DNA of 64,000 bases from Flavobacterium sharifuzzamanii (GTDB taxonomy: Bacteria; Bacteroidota; Bacteroidia; Flavobacteriales; Flavobacteriaceae), in assembly GCF_003254585.1 (NCBI RefSeq), contig NZ_QJGZ01000033.1, positions 124,001 through 188,000 on the forward strand, in the 5' to 3' direction. A program made the translations under genes and the position numbers. The number at the start of each line of letters is the position of its first letter. Position 1 is the first letter of the stretch. Under the pieces are notes generated by a model that saw only the letters and a list, made by a program, of their open reading frames with translations, did no database searches and had not been told where the DNA came from. Shown piece by piece: positions 45,163 through 53,505 of this stretch.

Positions 45163-45609
45163 TCAAATTCCGCCGTAACGTAACGTTGACCCTAAAACTA
45201 GCATTGCAACACCAATTAAAGTAACAGTTAATATAATGACAGCCATTTTATTGATATTATTTGGACTAAGTTTTGGAATAATGAAAAATTGTGCACAAAC
45301 CGCACAAAAGAAAGTACAGAAAAGTAAAATCAGTTTTATTGAAACTACTTTTTCAAATCCGCTGGAGAAGTGAAACCAGGTTTCGGCTTTAATGCCAAAA
45401 TCGTACGCCATCCAGATTCCGGTTATAATAAGTAAAGCGAGAGAAGACATGCCTAGTTTTTCGTACTTCTTTTCGAAGTTTAAAATAATCTTAGGGTCTT
45501 TTTTCTTCAACGCTGTTGGAAGATAACAAATAGCTAGAAGCAAATGACCGCCAACCCAGATTGTGGCTGCCAAAAGATGAAGTATTAATACAAAATGATG
45601 CAAAGTCAT
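45163..45609 (-). CDS. CopD-family membrane protein
   Basis: The 148-residue protein has four membrane helices. LHLLAATIWVGGHLLLA in the first helix has the His and Trp-x-Gly-Gly pattern of CopD-type proteins. A conserved Met/His-containing loop and a C-terminal GSTLRYGG follow. Family members are linked with copper homeostasis or heme. It is the last gene of the nad-ric-nrd unit, 20 bp after nrdG. Whether copper has anything to do with this operon is unclear. Confidence 0.75.
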   Translation of the reverse strand: MTLHHFVLILHLLAATIWVGGHLLLAICYLPTALKKKDPKIILNFEKKYEKLGMSSLALLIITGIWMAYDFGIKAETWFHFSSGFEKVVSIKLILLFCTFFCAVCAQFFIIPKLSPNNINKMAVIILTVTLIGVAMLVLGSTLRYGGI

Positions 45610-45629
45610 AACGTGTTCATTTTGAGTTG

Positions 45630-46322
45630 TTAATCTCTAAAAATAACTTTTATTTTTGGAGTAGAGAAGTTTTTAAGTTGTATTTCTTTGTTCGAATTGT
45701 CTAGTTTTGAAAGCGTTGGAACATTATTCATAAAATGCTGTACATAATAATTTCCTTCAAAATTTTGATTTTCAAGATATTCAATCATTTTTGTAAAATC
45801 AGATTCTTTGATTAAAGAAGAATGAAAAGTGGTACGCACTTCAAACGGAATATTCGACTGAATCAAAATAGAAAGGCTTTCTTCAAATTCAGAAAATAAG
45901 CCTGATTGCGTTAGTTTTTTAAAGGTATGAGGAAGACTTTTGTAATCTAACGCGACATAATCAATCAATTGATCATGAATCAGGCTATTCAATATTTTAG
46001 GGTTGGAACCATTGGTATCTATTTTCACCGCAAATCCCATTGCTTTGATTTCTTTTATAAAATCAATTATTTTTTTGTGTAGAGTACATTCGCCACCGCT
46101 TAATACTACACCATCTAATAACCCTTTTCGAGTTTTTAGGAAGGAAAGAACAGAATCAAAATCTATTTTTCCTTTTCCTAAAACAATATCAGGATTGTAG
46201 CAGTATAAACACCGCATGTTACAGCCTGCAAACCACACAATGCAGGCTGTTTTATGCGGATAATCTAATAAAGTAAAAGGCGTGAGGCTAAATATTCCTT
46301 TAATAGATGATGGTTTCTTCAA
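45630..46322 (-). CDS. nrdG: Anaerobic ribonucleotide reductase activating protein (radical SAM)
   Basis: A radical-SAM protein of about 230 residues with the cluster motif CNMRCLYC (C-x3-C-x2-C) in IVWFAGCNMRCLYCYNP, and GGECTLH as the SAM-binding GGE motif. NrdG makes the glycyl radical on NrdD with SAM and a 4Fe-4S cluster. There is no ATG near the expected start; I favour TTG 46320-46322 (giving KKPSSIKGIFSLTPFTLLDYP), though TTG 46356-46358 is also possible. The start overlaps the end of the small glycyl-radical gene, so translation is probably coupled. Confidence 0.88.
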   Translation of the reverse strand: MKKPSSIKGIFSLTPFTLLDYPHKTACIVWFAGCNMRCLYCYNPDIVLGKGKIDFDSVLSFLKTRKGLLDGVVLSGGECTLHKKIIDFIKEIKAMGFAVKIDTNGSNPKILNSLIHDQLIDYVALDYKSLPHTFKKLTQSGLFSEFEESLSILIQSNIPFEVRTTFHSSLIKESDFTKMIEYLENQNFEGNYYVQHFMNNVPTLSKLDNSNKEIQLKNFSTPKIKVIFRD

Positions 46323-46467
46323 AATGTGTACGCTGTTGGTGTTCACCTTTTTTTCCAATATTAAAACTTTCTACAGGTCTGTGATATCCCATTACACGTG
46401 TGTAAACCAAACATTTACTTCTTTGGGATTTTTTTTCTTCTAGAATTTTAAGCGTTTTCGTTTTCAT
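46300..46467 (-). CDS. Separate glycyl-radical domain of class III ribonucleotide reductase
   Basis: The 55-residue protein starts at ATG 46465-46467, inside the end of nrdD in another frame (20-bp overlap), and ends inside the start of nrdG. It contains the NrdD C-terminal pattern CLVYTRVMGYHRPVESFN with GKKGEHQQRTHF after it, where the Gly of VMGY is the predicted radical site. In most bacteria this segment is fused to the end of NrdD. The 707-residue protein encoded upstream stops after its zinc-ribbon and lacks it. Either the reductase works as two polypeptides or a programmed or accidental frameshift joins them. Confidence 0.75.
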   Translation of the reverse strand: MKTKTLKILEEKKSQRSKCLVYTRVMGYHRPVESFNIGKKGEHQQRTHFEETIIY

Positions 46468-48571
46468 AAGCCAAGTGTTTTTGATTGTTTTTATTGAGTA
46501 AAATTTCGTCGCATTTTGGACAATATTCATGTTCACCGTTTAAGTAGCCATGAATAGGGCAGATGCTGAAAATTGGTGTTACGGTTATATAAGGCAGTTT
46601 AAAGTTGGTTAAAACTTTTTTTACGAAATTTTTACAGGCCTCTGGACTGCTTATTTTTTCTCTCATATAAAGATGCAAAACTGTACCGCCAGTATATTTG
46701 CATTGCAATTCGTCTTGAAGCAATAAGGCTTCAAAAGGATCATCGGTATGATCGACTGGAATTTGTGAACTATTCGTATAGTATATATTTTCATTTTGTC
46801 CAGCCTGCAGAATTTCTGGAAAACGTTTTTTATCTTCTTTTGCAAAACGATACGTTGTTCCTTCTGCTGGAGTTGCTTCTAGATTGTAAAGATTTCCAGT
46901 TTCCTCCTGAAATTCTTTCATTCGAAGTCTAATGTGATCGAGAATTTCTGTTGCAAAATGAATTCCCGAAGTATCAGTTATATTTTGTTTTCCTTCAGAA
47001 AAATTCACAACCATTTCATTCATTCCGTTTACACCAATTGTAGAAAAGTGATTTCTAAAATGTTTCAAATAGCGCTGCGTGTACGGATAAAGCCCGCGAT
47101 CGTACATCTGCTGGATAAATATTCTTTTCTTTTCTAAAGTCGATTTTGCTATTTGGAGTAATTCGTCCAAATGTTCGAACAAACTAATGATGTTTCCTTT
47201 GTGAAGATAACCTAAACGCGCCATATTGATAGTTACTACGCCAATGCTTCCCGTCATTTCGGCACTTCCAAAAAGACCATTTCCACGTTTTAGCAATTCT
47301 CTTAAATCAAGCTGTAATCGGCAGCACATACTTCGTACAGCATTTGGTTTGTAAGCATCTGGATTTTCGATTCGATTTCCATTTTCATCTAAGAGATATT
47401 GGCTTCCAATAAAATTCTGGAAATAAGACGAACCAATTTTTGCTGTGTTTTCAAAAAGCAAATCGACATTTTCTCCGTTCCAATCAAAATCCTCAGTGAT
47501 GTTTACTGTCGGAATCGGGAATGTAAACGGCTGTCCGTTTGCATCGCCTTCGGTCATAATGGTGTAATATGCTTTATTAATAAGATTCATTTCTTTCTGA
47601 AAATCAGCATATTTTAGATCTATCAGTTTTGAAACGCCTCTATTTTTAGCTTCCAAAATCAGATTTTCATCAGTAACCATTAAAAATAAATGTTCGTCAT
47701 TTCGGGTCGGAATCTGTTCTTTTAAATCTTCAGGCACATTCCAATCTAAAGTAATATTTGTAAAAGGCGATTGTCCCCAGCGTGCAGGTACATTTAAATT
47801 GTAAACAAAACTTCTGATTCCTTTTAGAACTTCATCATAAGAAAGCTGATCTTTAAAAACATAAGGAGCCAAATAGGTATCAAAAGAACTGAAAGCTTGA
47901 GCACCTGCCCATTCGCTTTGCAGAATTCCTAAGAAATTAGCCATTTGTCCTAATGCTTCTCTAAAATGAGAAGGAGGTCTGCTCTCGACACGGCCGCGCA
48001 CGCCGTTAAAACCTTCATTTAACAGCACACGCAAGCTCCAACCAGCGCAGTATCCGGTAAGACAATCCAAATCATGGATATGTATGTCGCCATTCCTGTG
48101 AGCAGAACCTTCTTCTTTATTATATATTTTGTCAAGCCAATAATTGGCAATAACTTTTCCTGCGGTATTGCTGACCAATCCAGCATTTGAATACGAAATA
48201 TTGGCATTCGCATTAATTCGCCAATCTGACTGGTTAATGTATTCTTCAACAGTTTGTGTACTGTCTATATAGGTAGTGTCATCATTTAAACCATTAATAT
48301 GTTCTCGCTGTAATTTTCTTGTGTGACGGTAAATTATAAACGAACGCATGGTCTGGAAATATCCATTCTCAAAAAGCACTCTTTCAATCATGTCCTGAAT
48401 TTCTTCAACAGGCCACGAATACTTTGCCTCAAGGCCAGAAAGAACAGTTTTAAGTATTCTCTTGTCTACAGGCTGATTAACGCTCTGAAAAGCTTTTTGA
48501 ATGGCATCCTGAATTTTATAAGCTTCAAAAGGCTTATAATCTCCGTTGCGTTTGATTACATATTTTTCCAT
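46448..48571 (-). CDS. nrdD: Anaerobic ribonucleoside-triphosphate reductase, large part without the glycyl-radical tail
   Basis: The 707-residue protein starts with an ATP-cone (about 1-90; VIKRNGDYKPFEAYKIQDAIQK). The ten-stranded barrel of class III reductase follows, with SCMCRLQLDL-like and TGSIGVVTINMARLGY segments. Near the end is the zinc-binding part ICPIHGYLNGEHEYCPKCDE. The protein stops 20 residues later at TAA with LAYENENA. The glycyl-radical motif expected next is in the overlapping small gene. The enzyme makes deoxynucleotides without oxygen. It is 14 bp after ric in a long operon. Confidence 0.92.
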   Translation of the reverse strand: MEKYVIKRNGDYKPFEAYKIQDAIQKAFQSVNQPVDKRILKTVLSGLEAKYSWPVEEIQDMIERVLFENGYFQTMRSFIIYRHTRKLQREHINGLNDDTTYIDSTQTVEEYINQSDWRINANANISYSNAGLVSNTAGKVIANYWLDKIYNKEEGSAHRNGDIHIHDLDCLTGYCAGWSLRVLLNEGFNGVRGRVESRPPSHFREALGQMANFLGILQSEWAGAQAFSSFDTYLAPYVFKDQLSYDEVLKGIRSFVYNLNVPARWGQSPFTNITLDWNVPEDLKEQIPTRNDEHLFLMVTDENLILEAKNRGVSKLIDLKYADFQKEMNLINKAYYTIMTEGDANGQPFTFPIPTVNITEDFDWNGENVDLLFENTAKIGSSYFQNFIGSQYLLDENGNRIENPDAYKPNAVRSMCCRLQLDLRELLKRGNGLFGSAEMTGSIGVVTINMARLGYLHKGNIISLFEHLDELLQIAKSTLEKKRIFIQQMYDRGLYPYTQRYLKHFRNHFSTIGVNGMNEMVVNFSEGKQNITDTSGIHFATEILDHIRLRMKEFQEETGNLYNLEATPAEGTTYRFAKEDKKRFPEILQAGQNENIYYTNSSQIPVDHTDDPFEALLLQDELQCKYTGGTVLHLYMREKISSPEACKNFVKKVLTNFKLPYITVTPIFSICPIHGYLNGEHEYCPKCDEILLNKNNQKHLAYENENA

Positions 48572-48585
48572 GGTTTTGTTTTTAA

Positions 48586-49317
48586 TTAAGACACTTTTTC
48601 AAATGTTTTTTCAAGCTTAATTGCTTTTGGAAACAAGATGTTGTTTTCCAGATGAATATGTTTCTTTAAATCTTTATCAAATTCTTCTAGCATGAGAAAA
48701 GCTACTTTATAAGTATTGCATGAGTCAACAGGAGGCGTATAATTATTGGTTAAAGCAGCAATTCTTTTAAAGCGCTGTCCTTCTGTGATATGATCGTCTT
48801 TCAAAGTTGCAATTGGCGCTTCAATAGATAAAAAAGGCGGTGTTTCCAGTTCTGTACCTTTACTGTGCGCGGCTTTCATTTTTTTTATAAAAGGGAAAAC
48901 AACCAACTCTTCTCTTTTCATATGAGCCGTGAGATCCAAATAGGTTTTTGAAAAAATAGTATGAATTTCATGAAGCTCAGGATGAATCGCACCGTGAACA
49001 CCGCATAATTTATTTAAATACTCCAATATAACAGGAGATTTTTCTGCAACATATCTATGATGAGTTTTAGTTATATAATCTGCAATCATATCAGGAGACC
49101 AGCTTTTATAATCAAAAGACTGATTGGCAGAACTGCTTCTTGCTTTTTCAATATGTTCAATAAGATCGCTTTCTTCTATATCTCTTTTTTTGCAGACTTC
49201 TTCGATAGTTCGATGTCCTTTGCAACAAAAGTCGATATGGAATTTTGTAAAAATGGACGCTGTTTTGAAATCATCTGCTACGATTTCACCAATGGTTGTT
49301 TTGCCTGTTAGTTTCAT
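48586..49317 (-). CDS. ric: Iron-sulfur cluster repair di-iron protein (RIC/YtfE/ScdA)
   Basis: The 243-residue protein has an N-terminal ScdA_N domain (about 1-60) with the CC motif in FHIDFCCKGHRTIEEV. A hemerythrin-like four-helix part follows with di-iron ligands: HHRYVAEKSP, HPELHEI, HMKREELVVFP and HIHLENNILFP. RIC proteins restore Fe-S clusters damaged by nitric oxide or oxidants. The genes on both sides encode oxygen-sensitive Fe-S or radical enzymes (NadA, NrdG, NrdD), which explains the linkage. Confidence 0.92.
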   Translation of the reverse strand: MKLTGKTTIGEIVADDFKTASIFTKFHIDFCCKGHRTIEEVCKKRDIEESDLIEHIEKARSSSANQSFDYKSWSPDMIADYITKTHHRYVAEKSPVILEYLNKLCGVHGAIHPELHEIHTIFSKTYLDLTAHMKREELVVFPFIKKMKAAHSKGTELETPPFLSIEAPIATLKDDHITEGQRFKRIAALTNNYTPPVDSCNTYKVAFLMLEEFDKDLKKHIHLENNILFPKAIKLEKTFEKVS

Positions 49318-49347
49318 AATGGTTGGGGGTATAGATTATTTTTGGTT

Positions 49348-50862
49348 TCAGCATATTTTTTGGTCCGTCGCAGCTTTACATTGTTTAATGATTAACAAGG
49401 AAGCGGCTATCATGTTCGAAAATTCGATAAACGGAATCGTAATTTCGTGCGCTTCTGTAAGTGAAACGGCATAATTATGAAGCTCTTTTATTTTTTCAAA
49501 AGCTAAGTCGGCATCACGTTCTTCACTGGTATAAAATGAAGTAACCAATTTTTGCAATTCTTTTTTAAGAATTTCAAAAGCAAGGTAATCATCGACATTA
49601 TGAGCTTTTGGAAATTTTGGAATTAGTATTTGAGATGAAAAAATAAATTCGGCAATAGTTCTATCTACATTTTCTGAAGCCTGATGTGCAAAGACCAAAC
49701 CTTCAAGAAGAGAGTTTGATGCGAGACGATTTTTACCATGAAGACCTGTTCTAGCGCATTCTCCAATTGCGTAAAGATTTTTTATTGAGGTTACTCCATT
49801 TTGATCCACTTTAATTCCGCCACATTGATAGTGAGCAGCTGGAACAACTGGAATTAAATCTTTCTCTGGTTTAATTCCTAACTCATTGCAATGTGCCGTG
49901 ATTACAGGAAATTGATTTGAAAAAGCTTTTGGATCTAAATGCCTGCAATCTAAATAAACATGACTTTTTCCGCTTATTTGAAGTTCTTTACTAATGGCAC
50001 TTGAAACCATATCGCGCGTAGACAATTCGCCTCGAATATCATATTTAAACAAAAATCTTTTTCCTTCATCATTTACAATATGAGCACCAAAACCTCTAAC
50101 AGCTTCAGAAATCAAAAACAACGGATTCTCTTTTCCTGTAAATAATGCTGTTGGATGAAATTGGATGTATTGCATATCGACAATTTCTGCACCTGCACGA
50201 GCTGCAATTGCCAATCCGTCTCCTGTTGCTATTTTAGGATTTGTTGTGTTTTCAAAAAGCTGACCGCATCCACCTGTGCATAAAACAATTGTTCTTGCTC
50301 GAATGTATTTAATTCGGTTATGTTTTTTTTCAAAGAAAAAGACTCCGGTACAAGTAGTTTTAGCTTTTTTTGTTTCGGTATTTAAGTCAATGACCATGTG
50401 ATTCTCTAAAAGTTCAACATTGGGCATTTTCTTGATCATTTTGAGCAGTTTTTGCTCGATTTCCTGTCCGGAGCTATCTTTATGATGTAATATTCTATGC
50501 TGTGAATGTCCACCTTCTAAACCTAAATCCCATTGGCCTTTTTCATTTTTATCAAAAGAAGCACCAATTTCGATTAATTCCTGAAGTCTTTCGGGAGCTT
50601 GTTTAATGACCATATCAACGACTTCTTTATCGCACAAACCGCCTCCAGAACGGAGCGTGTCATGAATGTGTTTATTAAAGCTGTCTTTTATAAGGTCTGT
50701 CACTACAGCGATACCACCTTGAGCGAGCTGTGTATTGGTATTTTTGGCTGTTTCTTTCGTCATTATAACAATAGATAAATCTGGACGCCTTTTTGCCGTT
50801 TTCATAGCAAAAAATAATCCCGAAATACCAGAACCGATGATCAATATATCTGTTTTAAGCAT
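49348..50862 (-). CDS. nadB: L-aspartate oxidase
   Basis: The protein has 504 residues from ATG 50860-50862 (MLKTDILIIGSGISGL); an ATG at 50916 would overlap nadA and add an odd 18-residue leader. The FAD motif IIGSGISGLFFAM, the TQLAQGGIAV segment, GGHSQHRILHHKD and GLHGKNRLASNSLLEGL identify NadB. The enzyme oxidises aspartate to iminoaspartate, which NadA uses in NAD synthesis. It lies 28 bp after nadA. Confidence 0.95.
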   Translation of the reverse strand: MLKTDILIIGSGISGLFFAMKTAKRRPDLSIVIMTKETAKNTNTQLAQGGIAVVTDLIKDSFNKHIHDTLRSGGGLCDKEVVDMVIKQAPERLQELIEIGASFDKNEKGQWDLGLEGGHSQHRILHHKDSSGQEIEQKLLKMIKKMPNVELLENHMVIDLNTETKKAKTTCTGVFFFEKKHNRIKYIRARTIVLCTGGCGQLFENTTNPKIATGDGLAIAARAGAEIVDMQYIQFHPTALFTGKENPLFLISEAVRGFGAHIVNDEGKRFLFKYDIRGELSTRDMVSSAISKELQISGKSHVYLDCRHLDPKAFSNQFPVITAHCNELGIKPEKDLIPVVPAAHYQCGGIKVDQNGVTSIKNLYAIGECARTGLHGKNRLASNSLLEGLVFAHQASENVDRTIAEFIFSSQILIPKFPKAHNVDDYLAFEILKKELQKLVTSFYTSEERDADLAFEKIKELHNYAVSLTEAHEITIPFIEFSNMIAASLLIIKQCKAATDQKIC

Positions 50863-50890
50863 GTTATTTTGATTTAAGTTTATTGCGTTT

Positions 50891-51823
50891 TTATGATAGT
50901 TCAAGCATTCTTTCAATAGGTTTTAATGCTTGTATTCTCAATTCTTCTGTAATCAGCATTTCTGGTCTTTCATTTTTAAGGCACAAATACAATTTTTCGA
51001 GTGTATTCATTTTCATGAAAGCACATTCACTGCACGCACAGCTGTTGTCTTCTGTGGTAGGAGCCGGGATCAGCGTTTTATCAGGTACAGCTTTTGTAAG
51101 CTCATGCAGGATACCGGCTTCTGTGGCCACAATGAAAACGGCAGCAGGATCCGTTTTAATGAAATTAATAATTCCCGAAGTTGAGCCAATATAATGTGCT
51201 GCTTTTAAAATATGATCTTCAGATTCAGGGTGTGCTGCAATTTTTGCAGTCGGGTTGTTGTTATATATTTCAATTAGTTTGTCTAATGAAAAGGCTTCAT
51301 GCACTACACAAGAGCCTTTCCATAAGACCAGTTCGCGTTTGGTTTCTTTCTGTAGATACTTGCCTAAATTTTCATCTGGAGCAAATATGATTTTTTGTTC
51401 TGCAGGAATAGATTCGATTATCTTTTTGGCATTCGCCGATGTGCAGACTAAATCACTCATAGCTTTTATTTGGGCAGAACAGTTGATGTAAGTGACCACA
51501 ATATGATCGGGATGCTTTTCTTTAAATAATTTAAAATCTTCTGGAGGACAGCCGTCAGCAAGCGAACAACCAGCATTCCAATCGGGCAATAACACTTTTT
51601 TATTTGGGTTTAAAATTTTTGCTGTTTCTGCCATAAAATGAACTCCTGCAAAAACAATAATATCAGCATTTGTATTTTGAGCTTTTTTTGCCAGTTCAAG
51701 ACTATCTCCAATAAAATCTGCTATTTCCTGAATGTTTTCATCTTGATAATAATGAGCTAGGATAACGGCATTTTTTTCTTTTTTCAATCGGATTATCTCC
51801 TGTACTAAAAAGTTCTTGGTCAT
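50891..51823 (-). CDS. nadA: Quinolinate synthase A
   Basis: The 310-residue protein has the NadA signatures [35 protein letters not shown] and [11 protein letters not shown]. The [18 protein letters not shown] motif near the end holds the last Fe-S ligand. The enzyme joins iminoaspartate and dihydroxyacetone phosphate with a 4Fe-4S cluster. It is the first gene of a seven-gene minus-strand unit running to 45163. An FNR-like palindrome and a promoter lie upstream. Confidence 0.95.
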   Translation of the reverse strand: MTKNFLVQEIIRLKKEKNAVILAHYYQDENIQEIADFIGDSLELAKKAQNTNADIIVFAGVHFMAETAKILNPNKKVLLPDWNAGCSLADGCPPEDFKLFKEKHPDHIVVTYINCSAQIKAMSDLVCTSANAKKIIESIPAEQKIIFAPDENLGKYLQKETKRELVLWKGSCVVHEAFSLDKLIEIYNNNPTAKIAAHPESEDHILKAAHYIGSTSGIINFIKTDPAAVFIVATEAGILHELTKAVPDKTLIPAPTTEDNSCACSECAFMKMNTLEKLYLCLKNERPEMLITEELRIQALKPIERMLELS

Positions 51824-51922
51824 AGTTAATTCTTGAATTTATGCTTGACTTGATAAAAGCTTATGGTATTTGTGTCTTAAACCTGTTTTTAAAATATATT
51901 TAAACACATAATTTTAATAGGG

Positions 51923-51966
51923 TAAATATATTATCATCATTTTTTTCAAAACATGATTCTAATCAT
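51923..51966 (-). promoter_or_regulatory. Promoter of the nadA operon with an FNR-like palindrome
   Basis: On the minus strand TTTTG is followed 16 bp later by TATATTTA (51923-51930), close to the TTTG / TAnnTTTG promoter pattern. ATGATTCTAATCAT at 51953-51966 is an inverted repeat with the TGAT-N4-ATCA core of FNR/Crp-type sites. Its centre (51959.5) is about 41-43 bp upstream of the expected transcription start near 51917, the class II activator position. The rest of the gap 51824-52153 holds a terminator and nothing else recognised. Confidence 0.5.
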
Positions 51967-52091
51967 ACTGTCAAATTTTTATTTTATTATATTACGCGGT
52001 TACAGATTTTTATGATTGTAATATAATTTTATTCAGATATCTCGCGTGAAGGTTTAGAAAATGGATTGAGATTGAATTGTTTTTAAAAGAA

Positions 52092-52130
52092 AAAGCATGA
52101 TAAAGAGAACTAAGCTCTTTATCATGCTTT
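52092..52130 (-). terminator. Strong terminator ending the tail-collar/adhesin operon
   Basis: A perfect 16-bp stem (52092-52107 with 52115-52130) closes a 7-base loop. On the minus strand a T-rich run follows. It lies 24 bp after the OmpA-family gene. Confidence 0.88.
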
Positions 52131-52153
52131 ATGCAATTGTAGAATTAAAAAAA

Positions 52154-53476
52154 TTATTTTGCGTCTATCAGAATAAGTGAAACCCTTCTGTTTAGCGGTT
52201 TATTCTCTGCTGGGGTATTTGGAACTAAAGGTTCGCTTTCTCCTTTTGAAAACAAATGCATACGATTAGATTCTATTCCTTTATTCTGTAAATAATCTGA
52301 AACTGCTTGTGCTCTTTTCATTCCAATTTCAAGATTGCGCTTTTCCGTGCCTATATCACAAGTATATCCTGTGATATTCAAGTCTGTGTCTTTATTTGAT
52401 TTTAGAATTTTAGCAATTTCATCTAATCTTGAAGCCAATTCTGGAGTTACGCTCGTGTTTCCAACTTCTTGAAATGCAAGAGGCTGTTTTTCGATATAAT
52501 TGCGTTCCTCTGTAGTCAGTTCTTTTTTAGCAGGTGGAGTTTCTACAACTTTTTGCTGAACAGGAGCCTCTTTCTGAACTGGAGCTGTTTCTGCTTGCGG
52601 TTGTATAGGTTCTGCTTTTTGCTGAACAGGTTCAGACCTGTCTTTAGCTAATGAAAAACCTAATTTCAGTTGAATTCCAGCAGATAAATAACGGCTTTCC
52701 TGAACTATTTTGCTGTTTCCAATTGTACCGTTTGCCTGAATATTGTCAAGCCCGTTAGGATTGTAAGCTACAATATTAGTATTTGCAGTTTCTTTTGCCA
52801 AATCAGTTAGACCATAATCAACATACAAACCTGTGTAAAGCTTTGTTTTTTCTGCTAATTTGAATGTAAGACCAGTTTCAAAACTTAACATAAAAGCAGG
52901 ATCTAAACTTACAGTGGTTTTATCTTGCCAGTTGGATACTTTTCCAAATCCGTGAGAAGGCAGATCATCAACCAGAAGATTTGTGTCTGGGTAATAACCA
53001 CTTAATTGCAGTTCTGAAGCAGAAGCTTTTACCGTCTGTTTTCCTGGAAACATAATTTTCCCTCCGAATCCAAAATACAATTGCGTCTGAGAGGCAATTG
53101 AAGTTCTGTATTGCATCATTAATGGAATAGCAAAACCAATAAAATGCTGATCTTCTTTGTAGTTGGTAGGAGTGACTTGATACTCAAATGCAGAAGTCTG
53201 GTCGTCAACTTCATAAGTTGAGATTGTCGTTCCGTTATTTAATTTAAAACTATTTTGATTGTAAGTAACATCAACTCCTGTGGAAATTCCCCAGTGATCG
53301 CTGAAGAAATAGGTGTATCCAACACCTATTCCTCCACCAAATTTTAATTTACCGTCTCCGATATTGCTATCATAAAGAATTCCAGACGGACCGCCGTTGA
53401 TTTTAAAATTAATTTCCTGTGCTTTTATCGTGACGCTAAACAGTGTTAGTATAGCTATGGTCGTTTTAATCTTCAT
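52154..53476 (-). CDS. OmpA-family outer-membrane protein with N-terminal barrel
   Basis: From ATG 53476 the protein has 440 residues and a signal peptide (MKIKTTIAILTLFSVTIKAQ); an ATG nine codons upstream is also possible. Residues about 20-275 alternate as in a Bacteroidota PorT-type beta barrel (GGGIGVGYTYFFSDHWGISTGVDV). A Pro/Gln-rich linker follows, then an OmpA C-terminal peptidoglycan-binding domain (NLNITGYTCDIGTEKRNLEIGMKRAQAV and NRRVSLI). It is the last gene of the operon, 29 bp after the giant adhesin gene, and may anchor the surface structure to the cell wall. Confidence 0.85.
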   Translation of the reverse strand: MKIKTTIAILTLFSVTIKAQEINFKINGGPSGILYDSNIGDGKLKFGGGIGVGYTYFFSDHWGISTGVDVTYNQNSFKLNNGTTISTYEVDDQTSAFEYQVTPTNYKEDQHFIGFAIPLMMQYRTSIASQTQLYFGFGGKIMFPGKQTVKASASELQLSGYYPDTNLLVDDLPSHGFGKVSNWQDKTTVSLDPAFMLSFETGLTFKLAEKTKLYTGLYVDYGLTDLAKETANTNIVAYNPNGLDNIQANGTIGNSKIVQESRYLSAGIQLKLGFSLAKDRSEPVQQKAEPIQPQAETAPVQKEAPVQQKVVETPPAKKELTTEERNYIEKQPLAFQEVGNTSVTPELASRLDEIAKILKSNKDTDLNITGYTCDIGTEKRNLEIGMKRAQAVSDYLQNKGIESNRMHLFSKGESEPLVPNTPAENKPLNRRVSLILIDAK

Positions 53477-53505
53477 TGCGCGTAATTTTAAATTAAATCT
53501 CATTT

